A stretch of DNA of 64,000 nt from FEN-1219 sp963810755 (GCA_963810755.1 CAWEOP010000006.1:124001-188000); one strand, 5' to 3'; positions 16,821-26,232 are shown, numbered from the stretch's first letter. A program made the numbers and translations. The notes: generated from the letters alone by a model not told the origin.

Positions 16821-17829
16821 ATGGATATTCGCTCCGACTTCGTCGACGCGGTCGGCAACACGCCGCTCATCAAACTGCGCAAGGCGTCCGAGCTCACGGG
16901 TTGCACGATCCTCGGCAAAGCCGAGTTTCTGAACCCCGGCGGCTCGGTAAAGGACCGCGCCGCGAAGTACATGGTGCTCGACGCCGAGCGGCGCGGCGTG
17001 ATCGAGCCCGGCGGGTTCATCGTCGAGGGCACCGCCGGCAATACCGGCATCGGGCTCGGCGCTCGTCGGCAACTCGCGCGGCTACCGCACGCTGATCCTG
17101 ATGCCGAACACGCAGTCGCAGGAGAAGAAGGACGCGCTGCGGCTGTGCGGCGCCGAGCTCCGCGAGGTGCCCGCGGTGCCGTTCAAGGACCCGAACAACT
17201 ATGTGCACGTCGCGGCGCGAACCGCGAAGGAGCTCGAGGCCACCGAGCCGCATGGCGTGTTGTACGCGAATCAATGGGACAACACGGCCAACCGCGACGG
17301 CCACACGCAGAGCACGGGCCCCGAGATCTGGCGGCAGACGGACGGCAAAGTCGACGGCTTCATTTGCGCGGTCGGCACGGGCGGCACGCTCGCGGGCACG
17401 AGCGCGTATCTGAAACAGAAGAATCCGAACGTCGTGTGCGCGGCAGCGGACCCGATGGGTGCGTCGATCTACAGTTGGATCAAGACGGGTGAGCTCAAAG
17501 GCTCCGGCAGCTCGATCAGCGAAGGCATCGGCCAAGGCCGCGTCACGGGCAATTTGGACGGCGCGAAAATCGACGATGCATTTCAGATCCCGGACAGCGA
17601 GATGGTGCCGATCTGCTTCGACCTCGTGCAGAACGAAGGGCTGCTGCTCGGCGGCTCGACCGGCATCAACGTCGCGGGCGCGATCCGGCTCGCAAAGCAG
17701 CTCGGGCCGGGGAAGACCATCGTCACGATCCTCTGCGACTCGGGCTCGCGTTATCAGTCGAAGCTCTACAACCCCGAGTTCCTGCGCGCGAAGGGCTTGC
17801 CGACACCGCCGTGGCTCACGCCGCGCTGA
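16821..17829 (+). pseudogene. Cysteine synthase A-like PLP enzyme, +1 frameshift
   Basis: Residues in the first frame (DAVGNTPLIKLRK, PLP lysine in NPGGSVKDRAAKYM, substrate loop EGTAGNTGIGL) continue in the next frame as ALVGNSRGYRTLILMPNTQSQEKKDAL, then VGTGGTLAGTSAYLKQ for phosphate binding, ending WLTPR. One extra base near 17058-17061 accounts for the break; the span is 1009 bases, i.e. 3n+1. Both halves are well conserved, so a sequencing indel is more likely than decay. The reaction would be O-acetylserine sulfhydrylation, or cystathionine beta-synthase chemistry given the two Cys/Met PLP genes 3 kb away. Confidence 0.88.
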
Positions 17830-17899
17830 GGCGCGGCCTGCGAGCGCGTAGCGCCCGCATTCAGGCACGATTCAGTCGCGGGCGCTCAAGCTCGCGATC

Positions 17900-18440
17900 A
17901 TGCTCCTACGCAGCGACACGACCGCTCGCACTTTGCTCGCGCTGACTGCCGCCGCCGCGCTTCTCGCGGGTTGCGCGAGCGCCCCGCAGCAACCGCCGGC
18001 TCCCGTCGAGGGCCGGGCCGTGGCCCGCGCGGCCGAGCCCGATCAAGCGGCGGCGCTCACGATCGGCGGCGCGGTCGCGGAGCTTGCGATGGGCATGGTC
18101 GGCGCACGCTACCGCTACGGGGGCACCGATCCGAACGAAGGGTTCGATTGCAGCGGTCTCGCTTTCTACGCGTACACGCAGGCCGGCTATCGGATTCCGC
18201 GCACCTCCCAAGAGCAGTTCCGAGCCGCGCGCAAGATCGCGCTCAGCGAGGCCGACGCCGGGCGATCTCGTGTTCTTCCAGGATCAAGAGAAGCTCTCGC
18301 ACGTCGGCATCTATCTCGGCGACGGACGTTTCGTGCATGCACCCGCGAACGGCCAGAAGGTCGCGGTCGCGAGCATGAGCTCCGCCTACTACCAGCAGCA
18401 CCTCGTAGCCGTCGGCCGGTTGCTGCCGCCGGGGCTCTGA
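17900..18440 (+). pseudogene. NlpC/P60 lipoprotein endopeptidase, +1 frameshift
   Basis: The first frame encodes a lipoprotein signal (lipobox LLAGC) and the catalytic Cys of NlpC/P60 in DPNEGFDCSGLAFY. After one extra base near 18253 the next frame supplies TPGDLVFFQ, the catalytic His in SHVGIYLGDG, HAPANG and the end VGRLLPPGL. The total is 541 bases (3n+1). The reassembled protein, about 179 residues, would be an outer-membrane-anchored D,L-endopeptidase cutting peptidoglycan stem peptides. Probably intact in the living organism. Confidence 0.87.
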
Positions 18441-18472
18441 TCGCCCGACCTACGCCGCCGCGCGTGCGATGC

Positions 18473-18867
18473 TCATTTCGACCGCGCCGCGAGCGCAGCC
18501 TGCGCCGCCAGGGTCGCGCGCTCGCACGCGGGCGCCTTGCGCGCGACGTCCGCGTTGCGGCGCAGACCGAGCCGCTGCTCGTCGCGGCGTGCCGTCGCGA
18601 GCTCATTGAGCCCCGCGCAAGCGCCAAGCAGCGCGTCCTCGGCCGCCGCGAGCTCGGGCGGCTCTACGCCATCCGGGCCGGTAGCGTCCTCGATCGCGAA
18701 CGCCAGGTCGCTCGCGGCCCTGTTCTGCTCGCGGAACACGGCTTCCACATAGGAGCGGAATTCGCTCGAGCCGAATGCGACCCGGCTGACCGTCCGCCGT
18801 CGTTACGGCCGCGCAAGCAGCGAGTAGCGGCACGGCCAAGCGCGAAAACGGCGCGGAAAGCGGGCAT
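18473..18867 (-). pseudogene. Small lipoprotein-like gene in several frames (doubtful)
   Basis: The 3' part encodes a 91-codon frame of good codon usage (SEFRSYVEAVFREQNRAA, then PPELAAAEDALLGACAGLNE, ending AALAARSK). Just upstream, in another frame, lies a lipoprotein-like leader (SRLAVPLLAACAAVTTADGQ), and the nearest ATG (18867) is in a third frame. Two +1 shifts would make one lipoprotein of about 130 residues. It converges on the NlpC/P60 gene. I do not recognise the family. Confidence 0.4.
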
Positions 18868-18942
18868 TTCGGGAGCTTACCGCGGCCAGTCAGGCACTCG
18901 TGCGATAATCCGCGGCGCAATACCGCCGTCAGCCCGGTACCT

Positions 18943-20949
18943 ATGGCCGTAACCGCCCCGCGAGCATTACAAGATCCGCCCGAGCAAATCGACACCTCCA
19001 TCGCGAAAGCGACGGAGTGGCTCGATCGCGACCAGACTTCGGATGGCTTCTGGGTGGGCATGCTCGAGTCGAGCTACTGCATGGAAGCGGAGTGGCTGCT
19101 CGCAATGCACTTCCTGGGACTGCGCCACCCGCGCCAGGACGACCTCGTCGCGACGCTGCTCAACGCCCAGCGGCCGGACGGTGCCTGGGAAAGCTACTAC
19201 GCCGCTCCGAACGGCGACATCAACAGCACCGTCGAATGCTACGCCGCGCTGCGCTGCGTCGGCATGGCCAAGGACTCGGAGCCGCTCGTCAAGGCCCGAA
19301 CCTGGATCCTCGAGCACGGCGGCCTCAGCAAGGTCCGCGTGTTCACGAAGTACTGGCTCGCGCTGCTCGGCGAGTGGCCGTGGACCGCGACGCCGAACCT
19401 CCCACCCGAAGTGATCGCGAACCCGCCCTGGTATTTCAACATCTACAACTTCGCGAGCTGGGCGCGCGCGACGCTGCTGCCGCTCGCGGTGCTGTCCGCG
19501 CGCCGCGCCGTGCGGCCCCTCGCGCCTGAGCGTCGTCTCGACGAGCTGTTCCCCGACGGCCGCGAAAAGATGGACTACCGTTTGCCGCGGCGCGGCTCGC
19601 GCTGGTCGTGGCGCCGGCTGTTCCTGCTCTCCGACCGCCTCCTACATCTCTATCAGAAGCTCGGCTTCACACCGGGCCGCGAAATGGCGATCAACGCGTG
19701 CTTGGGCTGGATCGTGCGTCACCAAGACGCGGACGGCGCGTGGGGCGGAATCCAACCGCCGTGGATCTACAGCCTGATGGCGCTCAACGTCGAGGGCTAC
19801 ACGCTCGCTCACCCCGTGATGTCGAAGGGGCTCGCGGCGCTCGACAGCCATTGGTCGTACGAGCGCGGCGGCACTCTGCACATTCAAGCGAGCGAATCGC
19901 CCGTGTGGGACACGCTGCTCGCGCTGCTCGCGATGCAGGACTGCGGCCGCTCGCTCACGCCGAGCATGGAACGCGCGCTCGAGTGGGTGCTCGCGAACGA
20001 GGTGCGCTACTACGGCGATTGGTCGAAGAAGGTCAAGGGCGTCGAGCCGAGCGGCTGGGCGTTCGAGCGCGCCAACCTCAACTACCCGGACATCGACGAC
20101 ACGGCGGTCGCGCTGATCGTGCTCGCGCGCCTACCGCGCACGTTGCTCGACGATCCGCGGATCAGGTCGGTGATCGACCGCGCACTCGCGTGGACCCTCG
20201 CGATGCAGTCGAGCAACGGCGGCTGGGCCGCGTTCGACAAGGACAACGACCGCCAGATCCTCACGAAGATTCCGTTCTGCGACTTCGGCGAGGCGCTCGA
20301 TCCGCCTTCGGCCGACGTCACGGCCCATGTGCTCGAGGCGCTCGGTCTCCTCGGTTTCGACAAGCACCATCGCGCCGTGGAACGCGGCTACAAGTTCCTG
20401 CGCTCGGAGCAGGAAGCCGACGGCAGCTGGTTCGGCCGCTGGGGCGTGAATCACATCTACGGCACGGCCGCGGTTCTGCCGGCACTCGCGGCGATCGGCG
20501 AGGACATGTCGCAGGATTACGTGCGGCGCGCAGCCGATTGGGTCGTCGCGCATCAGAACGACGACGGCGGCTGGGGCGAGACCTGCGCGTCGTACATGGA
20601 CGACAGCCTGCGCGGACGCGGCCCGAGCACGGCCTCGCAGACCGCGTGGGCGCTGCTGGCGCTGCTCGCCATCGAGAGCCCCGACTACGACCGTGTGATC
20701 CGCCGCGGCGTGGGCTACCTCGTGGCGACGCAGCGCGACGACGGCACGTGGGACGAGCCCTACTACACCGGCACCGGTTTTCCGGGCTACGGCTTCGGCG
20801 CGCGCATGGACTTCCGCGACGACCGAACTCGCGAGCGAATCGCCCAGGGCACCGAGCTGCAGCGCGGTTTCATGATCAACTACAACCTCTACCGCCACTA
20901 CTTCCCGCTGATGGCGCTCGGCCGCGCGCGCAGGCTCCTCAGCCGCTAG
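18943..20949 (+). CDS. shc: Squalene-hopene cyclase
   Basis: 668-residue class II triterpene cyclase that folds squalene into hopene/hopanol at the inner membrane; hopanoids order the membrane like sterols. The catalytic acid motif DIDDTAVAL (DxDD) is present, with repeated QW motifs (e.g. QDADGAWGG, QSSNGGWAAF, QNDDGGWGE, QRDDGTWDE). The length matches bacterial SHCs. It has no hopanoid-gene neighbours (no hpn genes or squalene synthase) here, so it probably works with genes elsewhere. It converges with the next gene, only 3 bases between stops. Confidence 0.95.
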   Translation: MAVTAPRALQDPPEQIDTSIAKATEWLDRDQTSDGFWVGMLESSYCMEAEWLLAMHFLGLRHPRQDDLVATLLNAQRPDGAWESYYAAPNGDINSTVECYAALRCVGMAKDSEPLVKARTWILEHGGLSKVRVFTKYWLALLGEWPWTATPNLPPEVIANPPWYFNIYNFASWARATLLPLAVLSARRAVRPLAPERRLDELFPDGREKMDYRLPRRGSRWSWRRLFLLSDRLLHLYQKLGFTPGREMAINACLGWIVRHQDADGAWGGIQPPWIYSLMALNVEGYTLAHPVMSKGLAALDSHWSYERGGTLHIQASESPVWDTLLALLAMQDCGRSLTPSMERALEWVLANEVRYYGDWSKKVKGVEPSGWAFERANLNYPDIDDTAVALIVLARLPRTLLDDPRIRSVIDRALAWTLAMQSSNGGWAAFDKDNDRQILTKIPFCDFGEALDPPSADVTAHVLEALGLLGFDKHHRAVERGYKFLRSEQEADGSWFGRWGVNHIYGTAAVLPALAAIGEDMSQDYVRRAADWVVAHQNDDGGWGETCASYMDDSLRGRGPSTASQTAWALLALLAIESPDYDRVIRRGVGYLVATQRDDGTWDEPYYTGTGFPGYGFGARMDFRDDRTRERIAQGTELQRGFMINYNLYRHYFPLMALGRARRLLSR

Positions 20950-20952
20950 GCG

Positions 20953-22122
20953 CTAGACGATCGTCTTCAAGAGCGCTTGATCGAGGTCGGCGATCAGATC
21001 ATCGACATGCTCGAGGCCCAGAGCGAGCCGCACCGTCGAGTCCTTGATCTGCCCACGCTGCTGCTCCTCGGCGGTGAGGTCGGAACCCAAGTAGAGCTTC
21101 ACGGGCGCGACGAGCGACTCCGTCGACCCCAAGCTCGCAGTCGTGGTGAATAGCTCGAGCTCGTCGATGAACGCCCAGGTCTGTTCCTTGTCCGCGTTCA
21201 GATCGAAGCTGAGCACGCCGCCGGCCTCACTCATCTGTTTCTTCGCGAGCGCGTGACCCGGATCGCTCGGCAACCCGGGGTAGTACACCTTCGCGACCTC
21301 GCTGCGCTTCGTGAGGAACTCAGCGATCTGAAGCGCGTTCGCGGAATGCTGCCGGTAGCGCAAGAAGTAGGTCTTGAGGCCCCGCGCGATGAGAAAGGCG
21401 GCGCCGGGATCGAGCGTCGAGCCCATGTTCACCGCGAGCGGCTTGATCGCCCTGATCCGCTTCTTGTCGCCGATCACGATGCCGCCCATCACGTCGCCGT
21501 GGCCGCTCGCGTACTTCGTCATGCTGTGGACGAAGTAATCGATCTCGTATTTGCCGTGGTTATGGAGCCCCGCGAACGTGTTGTCGAGCACGGTGACGAC
21601 GTCGTGTTGCTTCGCGAGCCTCACGATCACTTCGAGATCGGGAACCTGCATCATCGGATTGGTCGGCGCTTCGAACAGCAAGACCTTCGTGCGCTGCTCC
21701 GCGAATACGCGCGCTATCGCTTCATGGTCGTGCACGCTGAGCATCGTGAACTCGACACCGAGCTTGGGCAGAAAACGACGCACGGCGACGCGATTCGGGC
21801 GATACGACTCCACGAAGATCACGACGCGGTCGCCGGCGACGAGGTTACCGAGCAAGGCGAGCCAGATCGCGGCCATGCCCGAGCCTGTCGCGATCGCGTC
21901 GTCGCGGTCCTGGAGCTCGGCCGCGAGCAGCTCGAGCTCGCGCGTCGTCGGATTCGCGTCGCGCGTGTAGTCGAAGCCATGCTCCTTCGCCTCGGCCGTC
22001 AAGGACGACTCGATCGTCGGATACGTGAACTTCACGGTCTGGTAGACCGGCGTGACCACGGGCACGTTGCCGTCCAGAAGCTTCACTTCCGGTGGATGGG
22101 TGACTCGGGTTTCCTTCTTCAT
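20953..22122 (-). CDS. Cys/Met metabolism PLP enzyme (cystathionine gamma-synthase-like)
   Basis: 389 residues of the trans-sulfuration fold-type I family. Visible are YTRDANPTTRELE, the PLP-stacking region ATGSGMAAIWLALL, DNTFAG and the PLP lysine in SMTKYASGHGD. It is more divergent from MetB/MetC than its neighbour; gamma-synthase, O-acylhomoserine sulfhydrylase and gamma-lyase activities cannot be told apart by eye. It lies 31 bases downstream of the second family member and is probably cotranscribed with it. Confidence 0.85.
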   Translation of the reverse strand: MKKETRVTHPPEVKLLDGNVPVVTPVYQTVKFTYPTIESSLTAEAKEHGFDYTRDANPTTRELELLAAELQDRDDAIATGSGMAAIWLALLGNLVAGDRVVIFVESYRPNRVAVRRFLPKLGVEFTMLSVHDHEAIARVFAEQRTKVLLFEAPTNPMMQVPDLEVIVRLAKQHDVVTVLDNTFAGLHNHGKYEIDYFVHSMTKYASGHGDVMGGIVIGDKKRIRAIKPLAVNMGSTLDPGAAFLIARGLKTYFLRYRQHSANALQIAEFLTKRSEVAKVYYPGLPSDPGHALAKKQMSEAGGVLSFDLNADKEQTWAFIDELELFTTTASLGSTESLVAPVKLYLGSDLTAEEQQRGQIKDSTVRLALGLEHVDDLIADLDQALLKTIV

Positions 22123-22153
22123 GCGATTGCGAGGCGCGCCGGCGCTCGGCCGC

Positions 22154-23305
22154 TCAGATCTTGTCGAGCGCCTGGCGCAGATCCGCGATCAGGTCTTCGA
22201 CGTCCTCGAGCCCGACCGACAGTCGCACCAAGCCGTCGGTGATCCCGACGCGCTTGCGCTCCGCGGGCTCGACGTCCGCGTGCGTCATCGTCACGGGATG
22301 CGTGATCAGCGTCTCGACCGAGCCCAAGTTCTCCGCGAGCGTGCAGAGCTTCACCGAGTCCATGAGCTTCTTGCCGGCCTTCACGCCGCCCTCCACCTCG
22401 AACCAGAGCATCGCACCGAAGCCGGACGCCTGCCTCTTCGCGAGCGCGTGCTGCGGGAAGCTCTCGAGCCCCGGGTAGCGCACCTCCGTGACCTTCGGAT
22501 GCGACTCGAGGAACTCGGCGATGGTCTGCGCGTTAGCGGACTGCCGCTCGAGACGGATCGACAGCGTCTTCGTGCCTTGGAGCGTGAGCCAGGCGACGAA
22601 CGGCGACATGATCACGCCGGTCGCATTCATCACGAACCGGATCTTGTCGTTCAATTGCTCGCTGTCGACGATCACCGCACCGCCGACCGTCGAGTTATGG
22701 CCGTCGAAGTACTTCGTCGTGCTGTGCACGGAGATATTCGCGCCGAGCTCGAGCGGGCGCTGGTAGTACGGCGTGAGGAACGTGTTGTCGACGGCGTGCG
22801 GAATCCTGCGTTCCTTCGCTATGGCCGAAATCGCGGCGATGTCACCGAGCTTCAGCGTCGGGTTCGCGGGCGTCTCGGTGAAAATCAGTTTCGTGTTGTC
22901 GCGCACTGCCTTGCGCACCGACTCGGGATTCGAGCTGTCTGCGAACGTGAACTCGACGCCGAAACGCGAGTAGATCTTGGTCGCGAGCCGATACGTGCCG
23001 CCATAGGCGACGTCGGAGATCACGGCGTGGTCGCCGGCGTTGAGCGTGGCCTGGAACACCGCCTGCTCGGCGGCCATGCCCGTCGAAAAGCACGTGCACG
23101 CGACGCCGTTCTCGAGCACCGCGAGCTTCTGCTCGAGCGCTTTCACCGTCGGGTTGCCGCTGCGCGAGTACGAGAACCCCTTCGACAGGTACTGATCGAC
23201 CGACTCTTGGACGAACGTCGTCGACTGATAAATCGGCGTGAGAATAGAGCCGGTTTCCGGGTCGGGGACGACGCCGGCGTGGATTTGCTTGGTCGTGAAG
23301 CCCAT
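22154..23305 (-). CDS. Cystathionine gamma-synthase / beta-lyase family PLP enzyme
   Basis: 383 residues with the full family pattern: TKQIHAGVVPDPETGSI, TPIYQSTTF, YSRSGNPT, FSTGMAA, DNTFLTPY and the PLP lysine in HSTTKYFDGHNSTVGG, with ENLGSVETLITHPVTMTH near the C-terminus. It is close to classical MetB/MetC/gamma-lyase proteins that make or break cystathionine. GGAG precedes the ATG. First gene of a two-gene operon of paralogues; a cysteine synthase-type gene 4.3 kb away suggests a local sulfur amino acid neighbourhood. Confidence 0.9.
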   Translation of the reverse strand: MGFTTKQIHAGVVPDPETGSILTPIYQSTTFVQESVDQYLSKGFSYSRSGNPTVKALEQKLAVLENGVACTCFSTGMAAEQAVFQATLNAGDHAVISDVAYGGTYRLATKIYSRFGVEFTFADSSNPESVRKAVRDNTKLIFTETPANPTLKLGDIAAISAIAKERRIPHAVDNTFLTPYYQRPLELGANISVHSTTKYFDGHNSTVGGAVIVDSEQLNDKIRFVMNATGVIMSPFVAWLTLQGTKTLSIRLERQSANAQTIAEFLESHPKVTEVRYPGLESFPQHALAKRQASGFGAMLWFEVEGGVKAGKKLMDSVKLCTLAENLGSVETLITHPVTMTHADVEPAERKRVGITDGLVRLSVGLEDVEDLIADLRQALDKI

Positions 23306-23422
23306 GGGCTTGCTCCGCAGGGGGTCTGATTTTAGGGCGTGGATGATACCGGAAAGCCAGGCGTGGCGCGTCTCGCTCCATTGGGTAGAATCGCAGGCAC
23401 TACTACCCTCGGGGGGGATCGC

Positions 23423-24286
23423 ATGCCGAGCACACTCGCGCGTTGCTGCGCTTCACTGGTTCTGTCGCTCGCGCTCGCGGGCACCGCGGCGGCGCAATTG
23501 TCGGCGGGCAACGCGGCCGGCGTCGCGATGGGTCACCTACACTTCGTCGCGCGCGATGTCGCGGCGACCAAAGCGTGGTGGGTGAAGCTCGGCGGCGAGC
23601 CCGTCACGCTGCTCGGCTCGATCGAAGGTGCGAAGTTCCCCGACGTGCTGGTCTTGCTTCGACAAGGCGAGCCCACCGGCACGAGCGACGGCGCCGTCGT
23701 GAATCACGTGGCGTTTCGAGTCAAGTCGCTCGCGTCACTCGAGCAGAAAGGGTTCGACGTGCAATACAACGCGCAGTTTCCCGGCGTCGCGTCCGTGTTC
23801 ACGCCGGACGGCGAGCGGATCGAGCTCTTCGACGATGGGCTCGCGACCAATCTCGGGTTCACGGTCGACGGCGGCGACAGCGATGCGTTCGCGGCACGCC
23901 ACAATCGCAAGATCGAAGTGCCGATCATCGCGCACCACGTGCACTTCGACGTGACCGCGGATCAGCTCGGCGCGATCCGCGATTGGTACGCGACGCACTT
24001 CGGCGGCGTGCGCGGCAAGCGCTGGCGCTACGACGCCGTGGACTTGCCAGGCATCAACTTGAACTTCTCCGCGGTTCCCACCGCTCAAGCGCCGACCAAA
24101 GGCCGCGCGCTCGACCACATCGGCTTCGAGATCGCAGACCTCGAAGCATTCTGCAAGAGGCTCGAGGCCGACGGCGTGAAGTTCGACCGGCCGTACTCGA
24201 AGCTGCCCTCCGGTCTCGGGATCGCGTTCATCACGGACCCGTGGGGAACATACATCGAGCTCAACGAGGGGCTGCGCGCGTTCTGA
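23423..24286 (+). CDS. Secreted VOC-superfamily (glyoxalase-like) protein
   Basis: 287 residues: Sec signal peptide (LVLSLALAGTAAAQ) then two betaalphabeta VOC modules (MGHLHFVARDVAATKAWW; HHVHFDVTADQLGAIRDWY; LDHIGFEIADLEAFCKRLE; DPWGTYIELNEG). His and Glu positions compatible with metal binding are present, but no specific reaction can be assigned. The ATG at 23423 is chosen because a G-rich ribosome site precedes it and the signal peptide begins there. It diverges from the Cys/Met enzyme pair and is followed by a hairpin terminator. Confidence 0.85.
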   Translation: MPSTLARCCASLVLSLALAGTAAAQLSAGNAAGVAMGHLHFVARDVAATKAWWVKLGGEPVTLLGSIEGAKFPDVLVLLRQGEPTGTSDGAVVNHVAFRVKSLASLEQKGFDVQYNAQFPGVASVFTPDGERIELFDDGLATNLGFTVDGGDSDAFAARHNRKIEVPIIAHHVHFDVTADQLGAIRDWYATHFGGVRGKRWRYDAVDLPGINLNFSAVPTAQAPTKGRALDHIGFEIADLEAFCKRLEADGVKFDRPYSKLPSGLGIAFITDPWGTYIELNEGLRAF

Positions 24287-24303
24287 AGCGCGCTAGAAAA
24301 TCG

Positions 24304-24323
24304 GGGGCCGACGAATCGGCCCC
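24304..24323. terminator. Bidirectional hairpin terminator between convergent genes
   Basis: GGGGCCGA (24304-24311), loop CGAA, TCGGCCCC (24316-24323): a perfect 8-bp stem with a tetraloop. On the minus strand it is followed by a short T run (GATTTT), as for Rho-independent termination. It lies between the VOC gene (plus strand) and the ribbon-helix-helix gene (minus strand). Confidence 0.75.
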
Positions 24324-24349
24324 GAGACCCGTCCCTACGTCTTGGGGGG

Positions 24350-24529
24350 TTATTGCAGCGGGTCTTGCTCCTCGCTCTTCGTTTTGCTCTTGCGCTTCGC
24401 GACCGCCTGACGAAGCACGTACTCCATCTGGGCATTGACGCTCCGCAGCTCGTCCGCGGCCCACTTCTCGAGCTCCTTCCAGAGCTCGGGCGGTAGGCGC
24501 AGCAGGAATGCCTTACGCTCTTCCGCCAC
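24350..24529 (-). CDS. Short ribbon-helix-helix (Arc/MetJ-type) protein
   Basis: 59 residues from a GTG at 24529: AEERKAFLLRLPPELWKEL, then EKWAADELRSVNAQMEYVLR and a Lys-rich tail ending EEQDPLQ. The beta strand (KAFLLRLP) and two helices with the S-V-N turn match Arc-family ribbon-helix-helix DNA-binding proteins, often labelled HicB-like antitoxin. The start is two bases after the stop of the SPFH gene, so the two are coupled. No toxin-like partner is present, so a toxin-antitoxin role is unlikely; it may regulate the SPFH operon. Confidence 0.82.
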   Translation of the reverse strand: MAEERKAFLLRLPPELWKELEKWAADELRSVNAQMEYVLRQAVAKRKSKTKSEEQDPLQ

Positions 24530-24531
24530 GA

Positions 24532-25527
24532 TCAGCTATACAGCGTTCCCGTGTTGATCACCGGCGACGTCTCCGCCGTGCCGCAGAGCACGACGAGCAA
24601 GTTGCTCACCATCGCGGCCTTGCGTTCCTCGTCGAGCTTCACGACGTCCTTCGCTTGGAGCTCGCGCAGCGCCATGTCGACCATGCTGACCGCGCCGAGC
24701 ACGATCTTCGTGCGCGCCGCGATCACGGCTTCGGCCTGCTGACGCCGCAGCATCGCGTGCGCGATTTCCGGCGCGTACGCGAGATGAGTCAAACGCGCTT
24801 CCTCGACCACGACACCCGCCTTTGCAAGCCGCACCTCGAGCTCCTTCTTGAGCTCGTGCGACACTTCGTCGCCGCCGCCGCGCAACGTGATCTCGTGCTC
24901 CTCGCCGTAGTCGTAGGCGTAAAGGCTAGCGATGCTGCGGATCGCAGACTCGCTCTGCACCTGCACGTAGCTCTCGTAGTCCTCCACGTCGAACGCGGCC
25001 TGCGCCGTGTCCTCGACGCGCCAGACGACGACTGCGGCGATCTCGACCGGGTTGCCGCGCTTGTCGTTGACCTTGAGCTTCTCGCTGTTGAAGTTGTGCG
25101 CGCGCAGCGACATCACGGACTTCAGCGGGCGATACACGATGCCCGTGGTCCCCGACTGCAGGCCAAGCTTCGACCCCTTCGACTCACTCGGCGTGCCGAT
25201 GGTCCACGGTATCTTGCCGCGATTGTGCGCGTAGAACGGGTTAGCCCAATGAAAACCGCTCTTGCGGACAGTGCCCTTGTAGTGGCCGAACAGGATCAGG
25301 ACTCGCGCCGCGTTGGGCTGAAGCGTAAACAACCCCGTAAGCATGACGATCACGAAGATTTCGAACGCGACGACAGGGAAGAAACGGACCTGCGGCAAAC
25401 CCGGCCCAAAGAAGAGAAACACGACGGCGCCGATCATCAAAGCCAAACCGATAAAGAGCATCGGCCAACCGCTGATCGCGTCGACTTCTCTCTCGAAGGT
25501 GGCGTGCTTGGAACGTTCGGCAGGCAT
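24532..25527 (-). CDS. SPFH/band 7 domain membrane protein
   Basis: 331 residues: two hydrophobic segments near the N-terminus (about 18-38 and 45-65), then an SPFH/PHB domain (NAARVLILFGHYKGTVRKSG; GNPVEIAAVVVWRVEDTAQAAFDVEDY; AIRSIASLYAYDYG) and a helical C-terminus (RRQQAEAVIAARTKIVLGAV). Stomatin/flotillin relatives scaffold membrane microdomains; nearby shc makes hopanoids, which are raft lipids, though the link is only suggestive. GGGAG precedes the ATG. It forms an operon with the ribbon-helix-helix gene downstream. Confidence 0.9.
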   Translation of the reverse strand: MPAERSKHATFEREVDAISGWPMLFIGLALMIGAVVFLFFGPGLPQVRFFPVVAFEIFVIVMLTGLFTLQPNAARVLILFGHYKGTVRKSGFHWANPFYAHNRGKIPWTIGTPSESKGSKLGLQSGTTGIVYRPLKSVMSLRAHNFNSEKLKVNDKRGNPVEIAAVVVWRVEDTAQAAFDVEDYESYVQVQSESAIRSIASLYAYDYGEEHEITLRGGGDEVSHELKKELEVRLAKAGVVVEEARLTHLAYAPEIAHAMLRRQQAEAVIAARTKIVLGAVSMVDMALRELQAKDVVKLDEERKAAMVSNLLVVLCGTAETSPVINTGTLYS

Positions 25528-25739
25528 GTTCGTCTCCCGACTTGGTGATATTCGCGCGATATCATACTGAAATCGTCCCTGCCGTCAACCGCCGACGCGT
25601 TATGTCAACGCTCACGCTACCGTAGGTACGCAGCGCCGCGGCACCTCGTGTTCGCTTCGCTCCGCACGCTGCATCCAAATCGACCGCGCTCGTGTCTGAT
25701 CCACCGGACTGAATGGCTAAGAACGGCAAGGAGATCGAA

Positions 25740-26222
25740 ATGACGCATCGCAAATCCCAAGGACTCGCGGTCGGCGCCGAAGCGCTGCTGCTCCCCGCGC
25801 TCGCGCTCGCGCAAGACCCGATAGCTCCGGCAGCACAACAAATGGGGATGGCAATCGCGATCGCCGGCATGATCTGCGGAACCATCTTCGTGCTAGGGGT
25901 GCTCGGGCTCAGTTTTTTCTACGCGACACGCCGAGACCGCGATCGGCACGAGCTCATCGAACGACTCGTCGAGAAAGGTCAGCCCGTGCCGCGGGAGCTG
26001 TTCGGGAAAGCTCCTCTGCCGCTGCCGCCGCACGAGCAGCAACGCGTCGACTTCCGCCGCGGCGTCGTGCTGCTCGGCTGGGGATGCGGAATCGCGCTGC
26101 TGATGTACTTCGGACTCGGGATACTGCGCGCCGCAGCCTGGGGCTTGCTCTTCCTGTGCTTGAGCGTGGCGAGCTTCGTGAACGCGTATCTCAGCGCCCG
26201 AGCCGCGCGCCGCGGCCCGTGA
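25740..26222 (+). CDS. DUF6249-type inner-membrane protein
   Basis: 160 residues with a hydrophobic N-terminal segment ending near LALAQD, a membrane helix (MAIAIAGMICGTIFVLGVLG), a cytoplasmic motif ELIERLVEKGQPVPRELFG that resembles the DUF6249 signature, and two C-terminal helices. AAGGAG 6 bases before the ATG at 25740 decides the start. It is followed 10 bases later by an ECF sigma factor gene and its small membrane partner; such trios look like a membrane-tethered sigma regulatory unit. Confidence 0.75.
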   Translation: MTHRKSQGLAVGAEALLLPALALAQDPIAPAAQQMGMAIAIAGMICGTIFVLGVLGLSFFYATRRDRDRHELIERLVEKGQPVPRELFGKAPLPLPPHEQQRVDFRRGVVLLGWGCGIALLMYFGLGILRAAAWGLLFLCLSVASFVNAYLSARAARRGP

Positions 26223-26232
26223 CGCGCGTTCG

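Noticed and set aside
24350..25527. Toxin-antitoxin module
   Set aside because: The ribbon-helix-helix protein is antitoxin-like, but its partner is an SPFH membrane protein and no toxin family was seen.
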